Positions 1 through 8,250 are shown, numbered from the stretch's first letter. The stretch is 25,868 nt of DNA from an uncultured Porphyromonas sp. (GCA_905372565.1 CAJPPK010000022.1:1-25868), one strand, 5' to 3'. Notes: generated by a model from the letters alone, not told the origin. Made by a program: numbers and translations.

Positions 1-1081
1 GGCGTGAGATACGCTCCTTCTTCTCTGAGCGAGAGTTGTAGACGTAGGAGCCTGCAGGGAGCTCACCAGCATAGACACGGAAGAAGCAGAGGCGACCTAC
101 ATAGGGGTCAGTAGCGATCTTGAACGCAAGAGCGGTCAGAGGAGAGCTAGGGTCGACCTTGCGGACGATCTCCTTCTCAGGATCACGTGGGTCGGTACCG
201 ATGACCTCGGGGTTGTCCATTGGGCTGGGGAGGTAAGCTGCGACTGCATCGAGGAGAGTCTGGACACCCTTATTCTTGAAGGAAGAACCGCAGAGCATAG
301 GATTGATCTGCATAGCAAGCGTACCCTTACGGAGAGCTGCACGGATCTCAGCCTCGGTGATCGTAGAGGGATCTTCGAAGTACTTTTCCATGAGGACATC
401 ATCGCAGTCTGCGAGCGCCTCAAGCATCTTGTCGCGCCACTCTTCAGCTTCAGCCTGGAGTTCAGCAGGGATGTCGATAGTCTCATAGTGAGCACCCATC
501 GTCTCATCATCCCAAATAAGCGCCTTCATCGTGACGAGGTCTACGACACCACGGAAAGTCTCTTCCTGACCGACAGGGATCTGGATAGGACAAGGTGTAG
601 CACCGAGGATAGCCTTGATCTGGCGGACGACTTCGAAGAAGTTAGCACCAGAGCGGTCCATCTTATTCACGTAGCAGATACGTGGCACACGGTACTTATC
701 AGCCTGACGCCATACCGTCTCACTCTGAGGTTGTACACCACCTACTGCACAGAAGGTAGCTACAGCACCATCAAGGATACGGAGAGAACGCTCAACTTCT
801 ACCGTGAAGTCAACGTGCCCTGGGGTGTCAATGAGGTTGATCTTATACTTTGTGTTATCGTAGTTCCAGAACGTTGTCGTAGCAGCAGAGGTGATCGTGA
901 TACCACGCTCCTGCTCCTGCTCCATCCAGTCCATGGTAGCACCTCCATCGTGTACTTCACCGATCTTGTGAGTAAGACCTGTGTAGAAGAGGATACGTTC
1001 GGACGTAGTCGTCTTACCGGCATCGATGTGGGCCATGATACCGATATTTCTTGTAAGTTCTAGGTGTTTGTGGTCAGCCAT
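1..1081 (-). CDS. fusA: Elongation factor G, N-terminal 360 residues (cut by window edge)
   Basis: EF-G is the ribosomal translocase GTPase. It drives tRNA-mRNA movement during elongation and, with RRF, recycles ribosomes. The reading frame starts at ATG 1081-1079 and stays open to base 1, so only the N-terminal half of a protein of about 700 residues is present. The GTPase motifs are visible: P-loop AHIDAGKTTT (about residues 17-26), switch II DTPGHVDFT, and NKMDRSGA as the NKxD guanine-specificity motif. The last readable stretch (YVYNSRSEKKERIS) matches the beta-barrel domain II. The gene follows rpsG after 15 nt in the usual rpsL-rpsG-fusA order, so it is co-transcribed with ribosomal proteins. 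Bacteroidota often carry a second EF-G, but the str-operon position supports the canonical one. Identity is very sure; the 3' end is not visible. Confidence 0.97.
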   Translation of the reverse strand, partial: MADHKHLELTRNIGIMAHIDAGKTTTSERILFYTGLTHKIGEVHDGGATMDWMEQEQERGITITSAATTTFWNYDNTKYKINLIDTPGHVDFTVEVERSLRILDGAVATFCAVGGVQPQSETVWRQADKYRVPRICYVNKMDRSGANFFEVVRQIKAILGATPCPIQIPVGQEETFRGVVDLVTMKALIWDDETMGAHYETIDIPAELQAEAEEWRDKMLEALADCDDVLMEKYFEDPSTITEAEIRAALRKGTLAMQINPMLCGSSFKNKGVQTLLDAVAAYLPSPMDNPEVIGTDPRDPEKEIVRKVDPSSPLTALAFKIATDPYVGRLCFFRVYAGELPAGSYVYNSRSEKKERISR

Positions 1082-1096
1082 TGTCTTTTGCCTTTC

Positions 1097-1573
1097 TTAG
1101 AATCTGAAGTGAGCAAATGCACGGTTGGCTTCAGCCATACGGTGCATATCTTCCTTACGCTTGAAGGCAGCACCCTGGCTATTGAAAGCATCCACGATCT
1201 CTGCTGCGAGCTTATCGGCCATGGTCTTGCCACCACGCTTGCGAGCATAGAGGATGAGGTTCTTCATAGAGATAGACTCTTTACGCTCGGCACGGATTTC
1301 CGTTGGCACCTGGAAGGTAGCACCACCGATACGGCGGCTCTTAACTTCTACCTGAGGAGTGATGTTGTCGAGGGCAGCCTTCCAGATCTCGAGGGAAGAC
1401 TTGTCTTCCTGCTGGATCTTCTTGCCTACGATCTCGAGAGCGGTGTAGAAGATATCGAAAGCGATACTCTTCTTACCGTCGTACATCAGGTGATTCACGA
1501 ACTTCGTCACCTTCACGTCACCAAATACGGGATCAGGTAGTACCTGTCTCTTTTTGGGCTTAGCTTTTCTCAT
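1097..1573 (-). CDS. rpsG: 30S ribosomal protein S7
   Basis: S7 is a primary 16S rRNA-binding protein that nucleates assembly of the 30S head and lines the E/P-site region. The 158-residue product begins MRKAKPKKRQVLPDPVFGD and has the family's conserved segments VNHLMYDGKKS, RRIGGATFQVP and MAEANRAFAHFRF at the C-terminus. The frame is open 19 codons further upstream, to 1630. The internal ATG at 1573 is chosen because family members begin MRKA/MRRR here and 158 residues is the normal length. It lies between rpsL (221-nt spacer) and fusA (15-nt gap). In Enterobacteria S7 autoregulates by binding the S12-S7 spacer; whether that happens here is unknown, but the spacer is long and structured. 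Confidence 0.97.
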   Translation of the reverse strand: MRKAKPKKRQVLPDPVFGDVKVTKFVNHLMYDGKKSIAFDIFYTALEIVGKKIQQEDKSSLEIWKAALDNITPQVEVKSRRIGGATFQVPTEIRAERKESISMKNLILYARKRGGKTMADKLAAEIVDAFNSQGAAFKRKEDMHRMAEANRAFAHFRF

Positions 1574-1794
1574 TGCTTGAATGTTGATTTCGTTTCTGTC
1601 GATTGGTTGTGCTTGGATCTTCTTCAACACCCCCGCTGGGGTATTTACTCAACCTTGCTAGCCTATCCAACGAACCAAAAACTTGGGTTCTATTGTTTCT
1701 TAGCATCCCTCGGAGCGAGGGGTTCTCGAAGGCGTAGTCTCATGCGATCGCATCAGATCGCTCTTCGATGGCGGGTCAGTGGGTCGCGGAGCGA
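1574..1794 (-). promoter_or_regulatory. Long structured rpsL-rpsG intercistronic spacer
   Basis: These 221 nt hold no gene. Small inverted repeats are visible: CCCTCG-gag-CGAGGG at 1707-1721, GCGATC-n6-GATCGC at 1744-1761 (overlapping the palindrome ATGCGATCGCAT at 1742-1753), GTCGC-gga-GCGAC at 1783-1795 touching the rpsL stop, and an imperfect GAACC/GGTTC hairpin near 1672-1690. None is followed by a U-tract on the minus strand, so they do not look like terminators, and no TAnnTTTG box is seen. In E. coli the equivalent spacer is the S7 repressor site; a similar role here is only inference. Confidence 0.4.
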
Positions 1795-2199
1795 CTACTT
1801 CTTACCCTTAGCTGGAGCAGCCTGACCTGGCTTAGGACGCTTAGCTCCATACTTTGAGCGGCGCTGCAGACGTCCATTAACACCAGCCGTATCCAGCGAA
1901 CCACGTACGATGTGATAACGCACCCCTGGAAGGTCCTTCACACGTCCACCACGGACAAGGACGATGCTGTGCTCCTGGAGGTTGTGACCTTCACCTGGGA
2001 TGTAGGCGTTGATCTCCTTACCATTCGTCAGGCGAACACGAGCAACCTTACGCATAGCAGAGTTAGGCTTCTTAGGGGTAGTCGTGTACACACGCACACA
2101 GACTCCTCGGCGCTGAGGGCAGGAGTCAAGAGCAGGGCTCTTACCCTTCTCTACGAGCGACTCGCGTCCCTTGCGTACCAATTGTTGAATAGTTGGCAT
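1795..2199 (-). CDS. rpsL: 30S ribosomal protein S12
   Basis: S12 sits at the 30S decoding centre and controls tRNA selection accuracy. The 134-residue product shows the invariant stretches TTTPKKPNSAMRKVARVRL and RGGRVKDLPGVRYHIVRG and a basic C-terminus. Lysines are present at both classical streptomycin-resistance positions (the PKKPNS lysine and the VKDLPG lysine), so the wild-type, streptomycin-sensitive form is encoded. The aspartate in KDLPG is the residue methylthiolated by RimO in many bacteria. It is the first gene of the str operon, with the promoter about 85 nt upstream. The ATG at 2199 gives MPTIQQLVRKGR, the usual start. Confidence 0.98.
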   Translation of the reverse strand: MPTIQQLVRKGRESLVEKGKSPALDSCPQRRGVCVRVYTTTPKKPNSAMRKVARVRLTNGKEINAYIPGEGHNLQEHSIVLVRGGRVKDLPGVRYHIVRGSLDTAGVNGRLQRRSKYGAKRPKPGQAAPAKGKK

Positions 2200-2283
2200 T
2201 TCTTCGTTTCTACTTATGTTTGAATAACTTGTCTACAATTTAGACTCCTAAAGACCTGCCTTAGGCATACTCTACAGGATGCA

Positions 2284-2313
2284 CAAAGATACACATAATT
2301 TACGAATAAACAA
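2284..2313 (-). promoter_or_regulatory. Str operon promoter (Bacteroidota type)
   Basis: On the minus strand, TATCTTTG (2291-2284) matches the Bacteroidota -7 box TAnnTTTG exactly. TTG at 2313-2311 lies 19 nt upstream, which fits the -33 element. Transcription should begin near 2279, leaving an 80-nt leader before rpsL that carries a weak CCTAA/TTAGG hairpin (2247-2265). This is the only promoter in the window where both elements are clear. Confidence 0.75.
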
Positions 2314-2398
2314 TACGATGCGTACGCCGTCCCTCCATCTACCGCATCATCGAAAGAGGGAGAACGGCCTCCTCCGATCAGCGTAAATCTGACGGCTC

Positions 2399-2490
2399 AA
2401 TCACAATATACCTAACCCACCGATCACGATATACGTAATCCCTCGACCACAATATACCCAACCTCAAGATCACAATATACCCAACGTAAC
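2399..2490. repeat. Four tandem 23-nt repeats (BrickBuilt-like minisatellite)
   Basis: Four contiguous units of exactly 23 nt are seen: 2399-2421, 2422-2444, 2445-2467 and 2468-2490. Units share a core close to CACAATATACCCAAC and differ mainly in the last five bases. There is no spacer between units. The array lies in the 400-bp gap between the str promoter and the metalloprotease terminator and codes for nothing recognisable. P. gingivalis carries intergenic MITEs called BrickBuilt built from a 23-nt tandem unit. The period and setting match, but sequence relatedness to that family is not established here. The rest of 2314-2543 shows only a short GGGG/CCCC inverted repeat (about 2491-2510). 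Confidence 0.8.
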
Positions 2491-2543
2491 GGGGGCAATC
2501 CCATCCCCCTGACCGCACGCAGCACCACGAGGGTCTATAAACG

Positions 2544-2585
2544 TCTACCCGCCCTGCCGAGTCGAGGCTCAGCAGGGCGGGTAGA
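2544..2585 (-). terminator. Hairpin terminator after the metalloprotease genes
   Basis: A perfect 14-bp inverted repeat (TCTACCCGCCCTGC at 2544-2557 and its complement at 2572-2585) has a 14-nt loop with a further GAG/CTC pair. It starts 22 nt past the stop of the minus-strand gene ending at 2607. The following minus-strand sequence (CGTTTATAG) has only a short T-run. Confidence 0.75.
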
Positions 2586-2606
2586 ATCATTTAGGAGTGG
2601 GACGAA

Positions 2607-5297
2607 CTACTTCGTGATCACCTCAAGGCGACGGAGTAGCGTCTGATAGTGGAGCTTCAGATCCTTGGATCGAGTCGTCGGGATCACCTTCTTCAGCAGC
2701 GCCTCGGCTTGGTACTGGAGCGGGAGGAATAGGGTCGTCGCATTACCGATGGAGCCCGTGAAGAGATCTTCGGGCTCTCCGTAGCTCTTACCAAAGCCTA
2801 GGATCTCCGTACCCTGCTGATAGAGCTTGACCTGCTCATCCTCTGCCTCGTGACGTAGCGAGCAGAAGTGATCCTGGTGAGACTGAGGAAGCGTAGCGAT
2901 GAACTCATCATCCGTCATCCCCTCGGGGCGGAAGGTAGCATCCTGCCCAACGGATCCGATCAGACCTCCTGAGGTCAACTTAGAGCCACCGCCAGACTTA
3001 GGCAGAAGATCCTCCGTGTACGAAGTGAGGTAACGCACATAGAACTCCTGAAGCTGACGCTCTGCAGGCGTGAGATCCTCCTTGCCAGCCTCCGTCTTAG
3101 CGAAGACACGGGCATAGACATCTGCCGCATACTCTGCAGGAGAATAGGAGGTCGAGTCAAGATAGTAGGAGAGATTCAGCGAGATGATATTACGGATCGC
3201 CTGTGCACGAGTATAAGCCCCGAGACGTACGAAGGGCGAATCTGCAGCGACATCCCCCATCGACTGCTCGAGCTTCTCATTGCGAAGGCTATCGATCGAG
3301 ACAGCTTGGTCTAGGAGCCAGAGCGCAGACTCACGCTGCTTCGCCTTAGGTACGACACGGTAGCGAGGAAGTCCTGATGCCTCACTCGTCTGATTGAGGT
3401 AGATACCAGGCACATTGAGGAAGACATTATGGACATAGCGCATAGCCTGGCCTGCGATCCCCTCATAGAGCTTGGTGCGGTGATCAGCTTCTTCATCCTT
3501 AGCGAACCACTCCCCGAGGTGCGAGATGATATACTTCAGGTTCTTTAACCCTAGCGTACTAGCTGCCACAGGGTCACCGGAGAGGTCTTCCTCGATAGCC
3601 GAAGGGTCGTAAGCACGACTTCCGTCCTGAGGCATCCCATAGCGATACTCGGGATCGTGTGCGTGCTTCTCTACAAAGGCTGACAGACGCTTGAATTCCT
3701 CGATCGCATCGCCATTCGTATCTGGGAAGTACTTATACGTCCATTCGATGGCATACTTGTCATACGTACCTACCGTAGGAGGGTCTAGCGTCACACCCTT
3801 ATCCTCGGGCTGGACGACGTAGTTGAAGCGGGCATAGTCCATGATCGAAGGAGTCGTACCATGCGTGGCGGTGAAGGTAGCCGAGCGCAAGGAATCGACC
3901 GAGTAAGCCGCAGAGGATCCCATGTTGTGCATGAAGCCCAGCGTATGACCGATTTCGTGCGCGATGACGTACTTAAGTGACTTCGACATCAGCGAGTCAG
4001 GGAGCTTCATCGCACGTACCGCAGGGTCATTCTGTGCCGTCTGGATGAAGCGCCAGTTATTATTGAGCTTCGAGACATCACTCCATACGAGTACCGTAGC
4101 ATTGATGATCTCCCCAGTACGAGGATCTGCCCAAGAGGGCCCCATCGCATTCTCCGTGGGGATGGGGACGTAGCGAATACAGTTATACTTGAGGTTATCG
4201 GGGTCGAAGTTGGGATCATCCGTAGGGAAGTCACGCACCTGGATAGCATCCTTAAAGCCAATACGCTCAAAGGCGGCATTCCAGCGGAGTGTCCCCTCCT
4301 TCATCGCTTCCTTCCATAGCGGAGGGAAGGTATTCTCCACATAGAAGACGATAGGCTTCTTAGGCGTGACGAGCTCACCACGCTTGAAGGCTTCGACGTC
4401 CGAGGGCTCAATACGCCAGCGCTTGACGAAGTTCGTCTGCTCGATCTCGTTCGTCTCAGGATTGAGGACGATCTTAGGCGTGAGAAAGAGTCCTACTCGG
4501 GTATCCGAGATACGAGGGACCATTTGCTCCTTCGGTAGACGAAGGATCGTGAAGGTCGCCCCAATGGTCACGGGATAGTCCTGCAGAGCCGTCCCACGCT
4601 GCGAAGAGAGCGTGATGCGGTAGCTACGATCGACCTTGACCGAGACATTATCCTCGAAGGACTTCAGCTCACGGATCACACTGAGATCACGCTGCTGATT
4701 GGCCGTGACCGACATCCCCGAAGCACTGCGAGAGATGAGGCGGAAGTACTTCTGATCCTCCGTGAAGAGGCTCGTAGCATCGATGAGAACGGCCGTCTTG
4801 TCTTTGTTCCACGCCTTGATGGGGAACTTATACAGTGGCAGATGCTTGTAGCTAGGACTTAGACGCTCCTTGATCTCCTCGCTCTTCTTATCGGAGAAGA
4901 GGTAGGGATTGGAGTTCACCGCCTCGAGCACGATAGCACTATCTCGCTGAGCGAAGCGCATGTGCACGGGGCTACTATTCTTATAGCCCACCATCCCCAG
5001 CTGAGGATTGGAGATCGAGGAGAGTGTCGCCGAGATGAGGACTTCGTCCCCAATGGTCTTTACAGGAAGCTCGATATAGAGCTTCTCATCCGTCTTATGG
5101 AGCGTCAGGAAGTCGCCCTTAGCAGAGACGATCTTACCTGAGGTCAGGATACGTTCGTAGGGAGTCTTCTCAGGAGCCTTCTCCGTCTTAGCTGGCTTTT
5201 TCTTCTTAAGGAAGTCGAAGATGCCGGCTTGTGCTGACGGGACTAGCGCAAAGCAAGCTGCCGCCAGGACGAGTGCTGTGATCTTATTTCTTGTCAT
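2607..5297 (-). CDS. Secreted zinc-dependent metalloprotease (DUF5117/DUF5118/DUF4953 type), active-site intact
   Basis: The 896-residue product starts with a Sec signal peptide (about residues 1-24, cut near SAQA-GIF). Then come a small N-terminal domain with the ..KGDFLTLHKTDEKLYIELP pattern of the DUF5118/DUF5117 region and a zincin domain. The zinc site HEIGHTLGFMH (residues 447-457) is the extended HExxHxxGxxH met-zincin motif, with H447, H451 and H457 as ligands and E448 as catalytic base. SIMDYARF supplies the Met-turn at M486. It should be an exported endopeptidase; the substrate is unknown. It sits 12 nt downstream of a paralog lacking these residues and ends an operon with SusC/SusD genes upstream, so a role in protein or peptide use is likely. 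No lipobox is seen. Confidence 0.9.
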   Translation of the reverse strand: MTRNKITALVLAAACFALVPSAQAGIFDFLKKKKPAKTEKAPEKTPYERILTSGKIVSAKGDFLTLHKTDEKLYIELPVKTIGDEVLISATLSSISNPQLGMVGYKNSSPVHMRFAQRDSAIVLEAVNSNPYLFSDKKSEEIKERLSPSYKHLPLYKFPIKAWNKDKTAVLIDATSLFTEDQKYFRLISRSASGMSVTANQQRDLSVIRELKSFEDNVSVKVDRSYRITLSSQRGTALQDYPVTIGATFTILRLPKEQMVPRISDTRVGLFLTPKIVLNPETNEIEQTNFVKRWRIEPSDVEAFKRGELVTPKKPIVFYVENTFPPLWKEAMKEGTLRWNAAFERIGFKDAIQVRDFPTDDPNFDPDNLKYNCIRYVPIPTENAMGPSWADPRTGEIINATVLVWSDVSKLNNNWRFIQTAQNDPAVRAMKLPDSLMSKSLKYVIAHEIGHTLGFMHNMGSSAAYSVDSLRSATFTATHGTTPSIMDYARFNYVVQPEDKGVTLDPPTVGTYDKYAIEWTYKYFPDTNGDAIEEFKRLSAFVEKHAHDPEYRYGMPQDGSRAYDPSAIEEDLSGDPVAASTLGLKNLKYIISHLGEWFAKDEEADHRTKLYEGIAGQAMRYVHNVFLNVPGIYLNQTSEASGLPRYRVVPKAKQRESALWLLDQAVSIDSLRNEKLEQSMGDVAADSPFVRLGAYTRAQAIRNIISLNLSYYLDSTSYSPAEYAADVYARVFAKTEAGKEDLTPAERQLQEFYVRYLTSYTEDLLPKSGGGSKLTSGGLIGSVGQDATFRPEGMTDDEFIATLPQSHQDHFCSLRHEAEDEQVKLYQQGTEILGFGKSYGEPEDLFTGSIGNATTLFLPLQYQAEALLKKVIPTTRSKDLKLHYQTLLRRLEVITK

Positions 5298-5309
5298 CTT
5301 CTAGATAGG

Positions 5310-7913
5310 CTATTTCTTTTCATCAAGGAGCTTAGCGACCTTGAAGGCCAGCGTCTGATAGTGGGCACGTAGCACCTTGTCCGTAGTACTAGCTGCACGC
5401 TGTTCCAGCAGAGGGCGGAGCTTCACCAAGTAGGCATACATATAGCGGTCAGAGGTATCTAGGGCTGGGATATTAGCCATAGGATAGATGCTAGCCGAAG
5501 GATTGCCACTGCGGAAGGCAGACTTATTGGACTGCAGAGCCTGCGCATAGTCCGTAGCTGGCTGATCCAGTGCCGAGAGCTGACCAAAGCTGTGCTGGAA
5601 AGAAGGTGAAGCAAAGCCTATAGGGAAGGAAGGCGTAGCATTACGTGGGTTCTTAGCCCCTGCGATCGACTTATCGATGAAGGCGGTCTGCATCAGACGC
5701 TCCATGTGGTTCGGGCTCTTGCCTGCGATCGTCGAGGAGAAGGTCGCCTGATAGAGATCTTCGAAGTATTCCTCGAGCGAGTAGCTCTGCTTATCGATCT
5801 GAGCTGCGAGGATGACACGTGAGCGAAGATTGAGGATATCTCCCACGATGAACTCAAGGATCTGATCGAAGTAGCCGATGTTCATAAAGCCCTTACGCTC
5901 TAGGGTACGATCAGCATAGCCCTGGAACTTCTTCGCTTGATCAAGCACCCAGAGGAAGGCTTCACGCTGCTTTGCCTTGGGCACGACACGATAGCTAGGC
6001 TGACCCGAGGAGAGACGGGGCGTACTGCAGATGATCCCACCGACTAGGCTTGCACCATTCTTAAACTGCTGATAGTACTGCTGAGCGATAGCGAGGTAGA
6101 GAGCGTTCTTCTTTCGGCTATCGGGATCGTCCTTCACCCATTGCTCTAGGCCATTGCGGATGATGGCTAGGTTCTTGAGGGCTAGGTCGCTTGCCTTGAT
6201 CGGGTCATTCCCTAGATCCGCTTCTCGCACCGTAGGATCGACGGCATAGCGCTGTACGGGAGCATAGCGGAAGCGTGCATCCCCAGCCTTCTTATTGACA
6301 AAGTCCGTGAGGAGCTTAGCCTCAGCGATAGGATCACCCTCCGTCTTGGGGAAGTAGCGGTAGCCCCAGTCAATGGCAAAGAGGTCATAGGGGCCGAGTT
6401 GGTCATTCACCAGGCGAGCGCCCTTATCCGTTGGCTGAGCAAGGAAGTTATAGGACACGCCGTCCAAGATCGAGGAGGCTAGTCCAAGGCTCTGGCTCTT
6501 GCTGGAGCGAAGATCCTCGACGCTGTAAGCATAGGACGAAGCATGGTTAGGCAGTAGCCCAAGGACGCTCCCGACTTCCTGTGAGACGAGGAGCGAGAGG
6601 GACTGCTCAAACTGTGCCTGCGACAGACGACCCGAGCGAATCGAGGGATCGACTGCTCCCGTAGCGATGAAGCGATCCTTATAGAGCTGACGCTCTACAT
6701 TATTATAGATGGTGATGTTCGCTGCGAAGATCTCCCCCGTACGAGGATCAGTCCATGAGGAAGAGGTCACCGACTCGGCGGTGTTAGGTACGAAACGAAT
6801 GCAGGAATACTCGAGATTGTCTGGGTCAAAGTCCTTGTCATTCTTAGGGAAGTCACGTACCTCAAGGACGTTCTTGAAGCCAGCGGCCTCGAATGCCTTG
6901 TTCCAGCGTAGGACTCCCTCACGCACAGGCTTAGCCCAACCCGCAGGGAGGGTATTGTCGAGGTAGAAGACAATCTTCTTGACGGGCTCGGAGAGCTTGC
7001 CAGCGGCATAAGCGGACTTATCCTTTGGCACAAGGTTCCAGCGATGTGCGAGGTAGACAGGCTCGCTCTGGTCGAGGTAATCAGGGAAGGATACCTTGCG
7101 GGAAGTCTCGTAGCCGACACGTGCATCAGCAAAGCGAGGTGTCGCAGAGGACTCCTGCACGGGCATGATCGTATAGGTGACCTCGGCCGTCAGAGGCATG
7201 TCCTTGGCGACAGTCATTATCCCAAGGAGCGAAGCCGTCACGGAGAAGTTCATCTCGACACGGACGCTGGCATTGTTATCGAAGCTCTTTAGTCCACGAA
7301 CGAACGTCAAGCCCGCATTACGCGATGAGGTAATCTTGAAGGGCCCCTGCTGCTTGGGCATGATCTCGAAGAGCGAATTACTCTCCTTGACGAGCTTATT
7401 CAGCTTGATCACTACCGCTGAGCTGTCGGGACGATAGACCTCGGGCTTGAAAGAGTTCAAGACGACATCACGGTAGTTCAGCTTCAGCGCCTCCGAAAGC
7501 TCGGGAGAAGCGCCACGCTGGTAGACCAATGAGTTAGGCGTCTTGAGGACAAGCACACTATCCTGAGGCTCTAGGCGGAAGATCACCGGAGCAGAATTCA
7601 TCGAACCGACTGCCAGATAGTCAGGATCGGTCGTCGATGTGATGACAGCACCCATCATGAGCTCCTTGCCAAGGTACTTGGTGGGTAGCTCAAGGTAGAT
7701 ATCCTCATCTATCTTATGTAGGGTGACGAACTTACCCTTGGCAGTCTCTACCTTCTTATCCTTAAAGAATTTGGTGTACTTATCTTCAGCCTTCTTCTCC
7801 TCCTTCTTCGTGTCTTGGGGAGCTCGGGAAGCGAGTGGTGCTGCGAGCAGCGTGCCACCTGTGAGTCCTGCTACGAGGGCAAGAGCGAGGTAGCGCATGG
7901 GTCTTTTATGCAT
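5310..7913 (-). CDS. Catalytically degenerate metalloprotease paralog (pseudo-zincin)
   Basis: The 867-residue secreted protein has the same architecture as its downstream neighbour: signal peptide (about 1-29), the KGKFVTLHKIDEDIYLELP segment, and the conserved FDPDNLEYSCIRFVP and WTDPRTGEI blocks. At the active site it reads SQEVGSVLGLLPNH (residues 444-457). The three histidine ligands are Q445, S449 and P455, and the Met-turn methionine is L483 (SSILDG). The glutamate remains but zinc could not bind in the usual way. The frame is intact over the full length, so this is not a recently broken gene. It more likely acts as a binding or regulatory partner of the active enzyme, with which it is tightly coupled (12-nt gap). 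The start at 7913 is chosen for the signal peptide; M6 is a possible alternative. Confidence 0.88.
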   Translation of the reverse strand: MHKRPMRYLALALVAGLTGGTLLAAPLASRAPQDTKKEEKKAEDKYTKFFKDKKVETAKGKFVTLHKIDEDIYLELPTKYLGKELMMGAVITSTTDPDYLAVGSMNSAPVIFRLEPQDSVLVLKTPNSLVYQRGASPELSEALKLNYRDVVLNSFKPEVYRPDSSAVVIKLNKLVKESNSLFEIMPKQQGPFKITSSRNAGLTFVRGLKSFDNNASVRVEMNFSVTASLLGIMTVAKDMPLTAEVTYTIMPVQESSATPRFADARVGYETSRKVSFPDYLDQSEPVYLAHRWNLVPKDKSAYAAGKLSEPVKKIVFYLDNTLPAGWAKPVREGVLRWNKAFEAAGFKNVLEVRDFPKNDKDFDPDNLEYSCIRFVPNTAESVTSSSWTDPRTGEIFAANITIYNNVERQLYKDRFIATGAVDPSIRSGRLSQAQFEQSLSLLVSQEVGSVLGLLPNHASSYAYSVEDLRSSKSQSLGLASSILDGVSYNFLAQPTDKGARLVNDQLGPYDLFAIDWGYRYFPKTEGDPIAEAKLLTDFVNKKAGDARFRYAPVQRYAVDPTVREADLGNDPIKASDLALKNLAIIRNGLEQWVKDDPDSRKKNALYLAIAQQYYQQFKNGASLVGGIICSTPRLSSGQPSYRVVPKAKQREAFLWVLDQAKKFQGYADRTLERKGFMNIGYFDQILEFIVGDILNLRSRVILAAQIDKQSYSLEEYFEDLYQATFSSTIAGKSPNHMERLMQTAFIDKSIAGAKNPRNATPSFPIGFASPSFQHSFGQLSALDQPATDYAQALQSNKSAFRSGNPSASIYPMANIPALDTSDRYMYAYLVKLRPLLEQRAASTTDKVLRAHYQTLAFKVAKLLDEKK

Positions 7914-7976
7914 GGATTCGCTTATAGTGATTAGGTGATTACTTATAGGACGATGGGATCGCTATCGGGCGGTGTA

Positions 7977-8016
7977 AGCGCTCCTCTCTCGGATCTCGAC
8001 CCCAGAGAGGAGCGCT
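7977..8016 (-). terminator. Hairpin (possible partial terminator or processing site)
   Basis: AGCGCTCCTCTCT (7977-7989) and its exact complement (8004-8016) form a 13-bp stem with a 14-nt loop. No U-tract follows on the minus strand (TTACACCGCC). It may be a weak or Rho-assisted terminator, or an mRNA-stabilising hairpin that sets lower expression of the metalloproteases relative to susCD. Confidence 0.5.
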
Positions 8017-8091
8017 ACTTAGGCGACTAACTAGCTACCTAATGATCGAAGCTGACCCATAGAAATAGTGCAAGACGGGGAGGAGGCTGAC

Positions 8092-8181
8092 GGGAGAGAC
8101 GAACCTTCGGTAGAAGAAACGTAAACCTTGACCAGAAGAGACATAGACCTTAGCCAGAGCAAAGGCTAACCTTTCTTAGCC
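8092..8181. repeat. Degenerate 22-nt tandem repeat, about four units
   Basis: Units at 8112-8133 and 8134-8155 are 22 nt each and share AGAAGA-AC-TA-ACCTT--CC. A flanking left unit (8092-8111) has a short deletion and a right unit (8156-8181) has a four-base insertion. It is non-coding as far as can be seen and unrelated by eye to the 23-nt arrays elsewhere in the window. Confidence 0.5.
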
Positions 8182-8250
8182 CGATCAATCTTGGACCACA
8201 GTCTCTACCTAGAGGATGTGCCTTATAGCCCCTGGATCCTGCCTTTGGAT

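Larger units (their letters stand above)
7914..8250. other. 337-bp gap between the lipoprotein and metalloprotease genes
   Basis: No gene is seen. The gap holds a perfect 13-bp hairpin (7977-8016) and degenerate 22-nt repeats (8092-8181). No exact TAnnTTTG box occurs on the minus strand. A near match with one extra base, TAGCCTTTG, lies at 8168-8160. It is therefore open whether the metalloproteases have their own promoter or are read through from susC. Confidence 0.5.

Noticed and set aside
488..1540. Plus-strand open frames of 191 and 158 codons opposite fusA and rpsG
   Set aside because: They are antisense frames of highly conserved genes, with compositions following the codon pattern of the true strand, and no promoter or recognisable domain.
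1795..2199. Streptomycin-resistance allele of rpsL
   Set aside because: Both classical lysines are present, so the gene reads as wild type.
2399..2490. CRISPR array
   Set aside because: Units are contiguous 23-mers with at most five variable bases, no true spacers and no cas genes nearby. The same applies to the 16965-17047 and 19672-19732 arrays, whose linkers are only 6-8 nt.
5310..7913. Upstream metalloprotease copy as a pseudogene
   Set aside because: There is no stop or frameshift over 867 codons, an intact signal peptide, and tight coupling to the active copy. Loss of function is limited to the catalytic residues.
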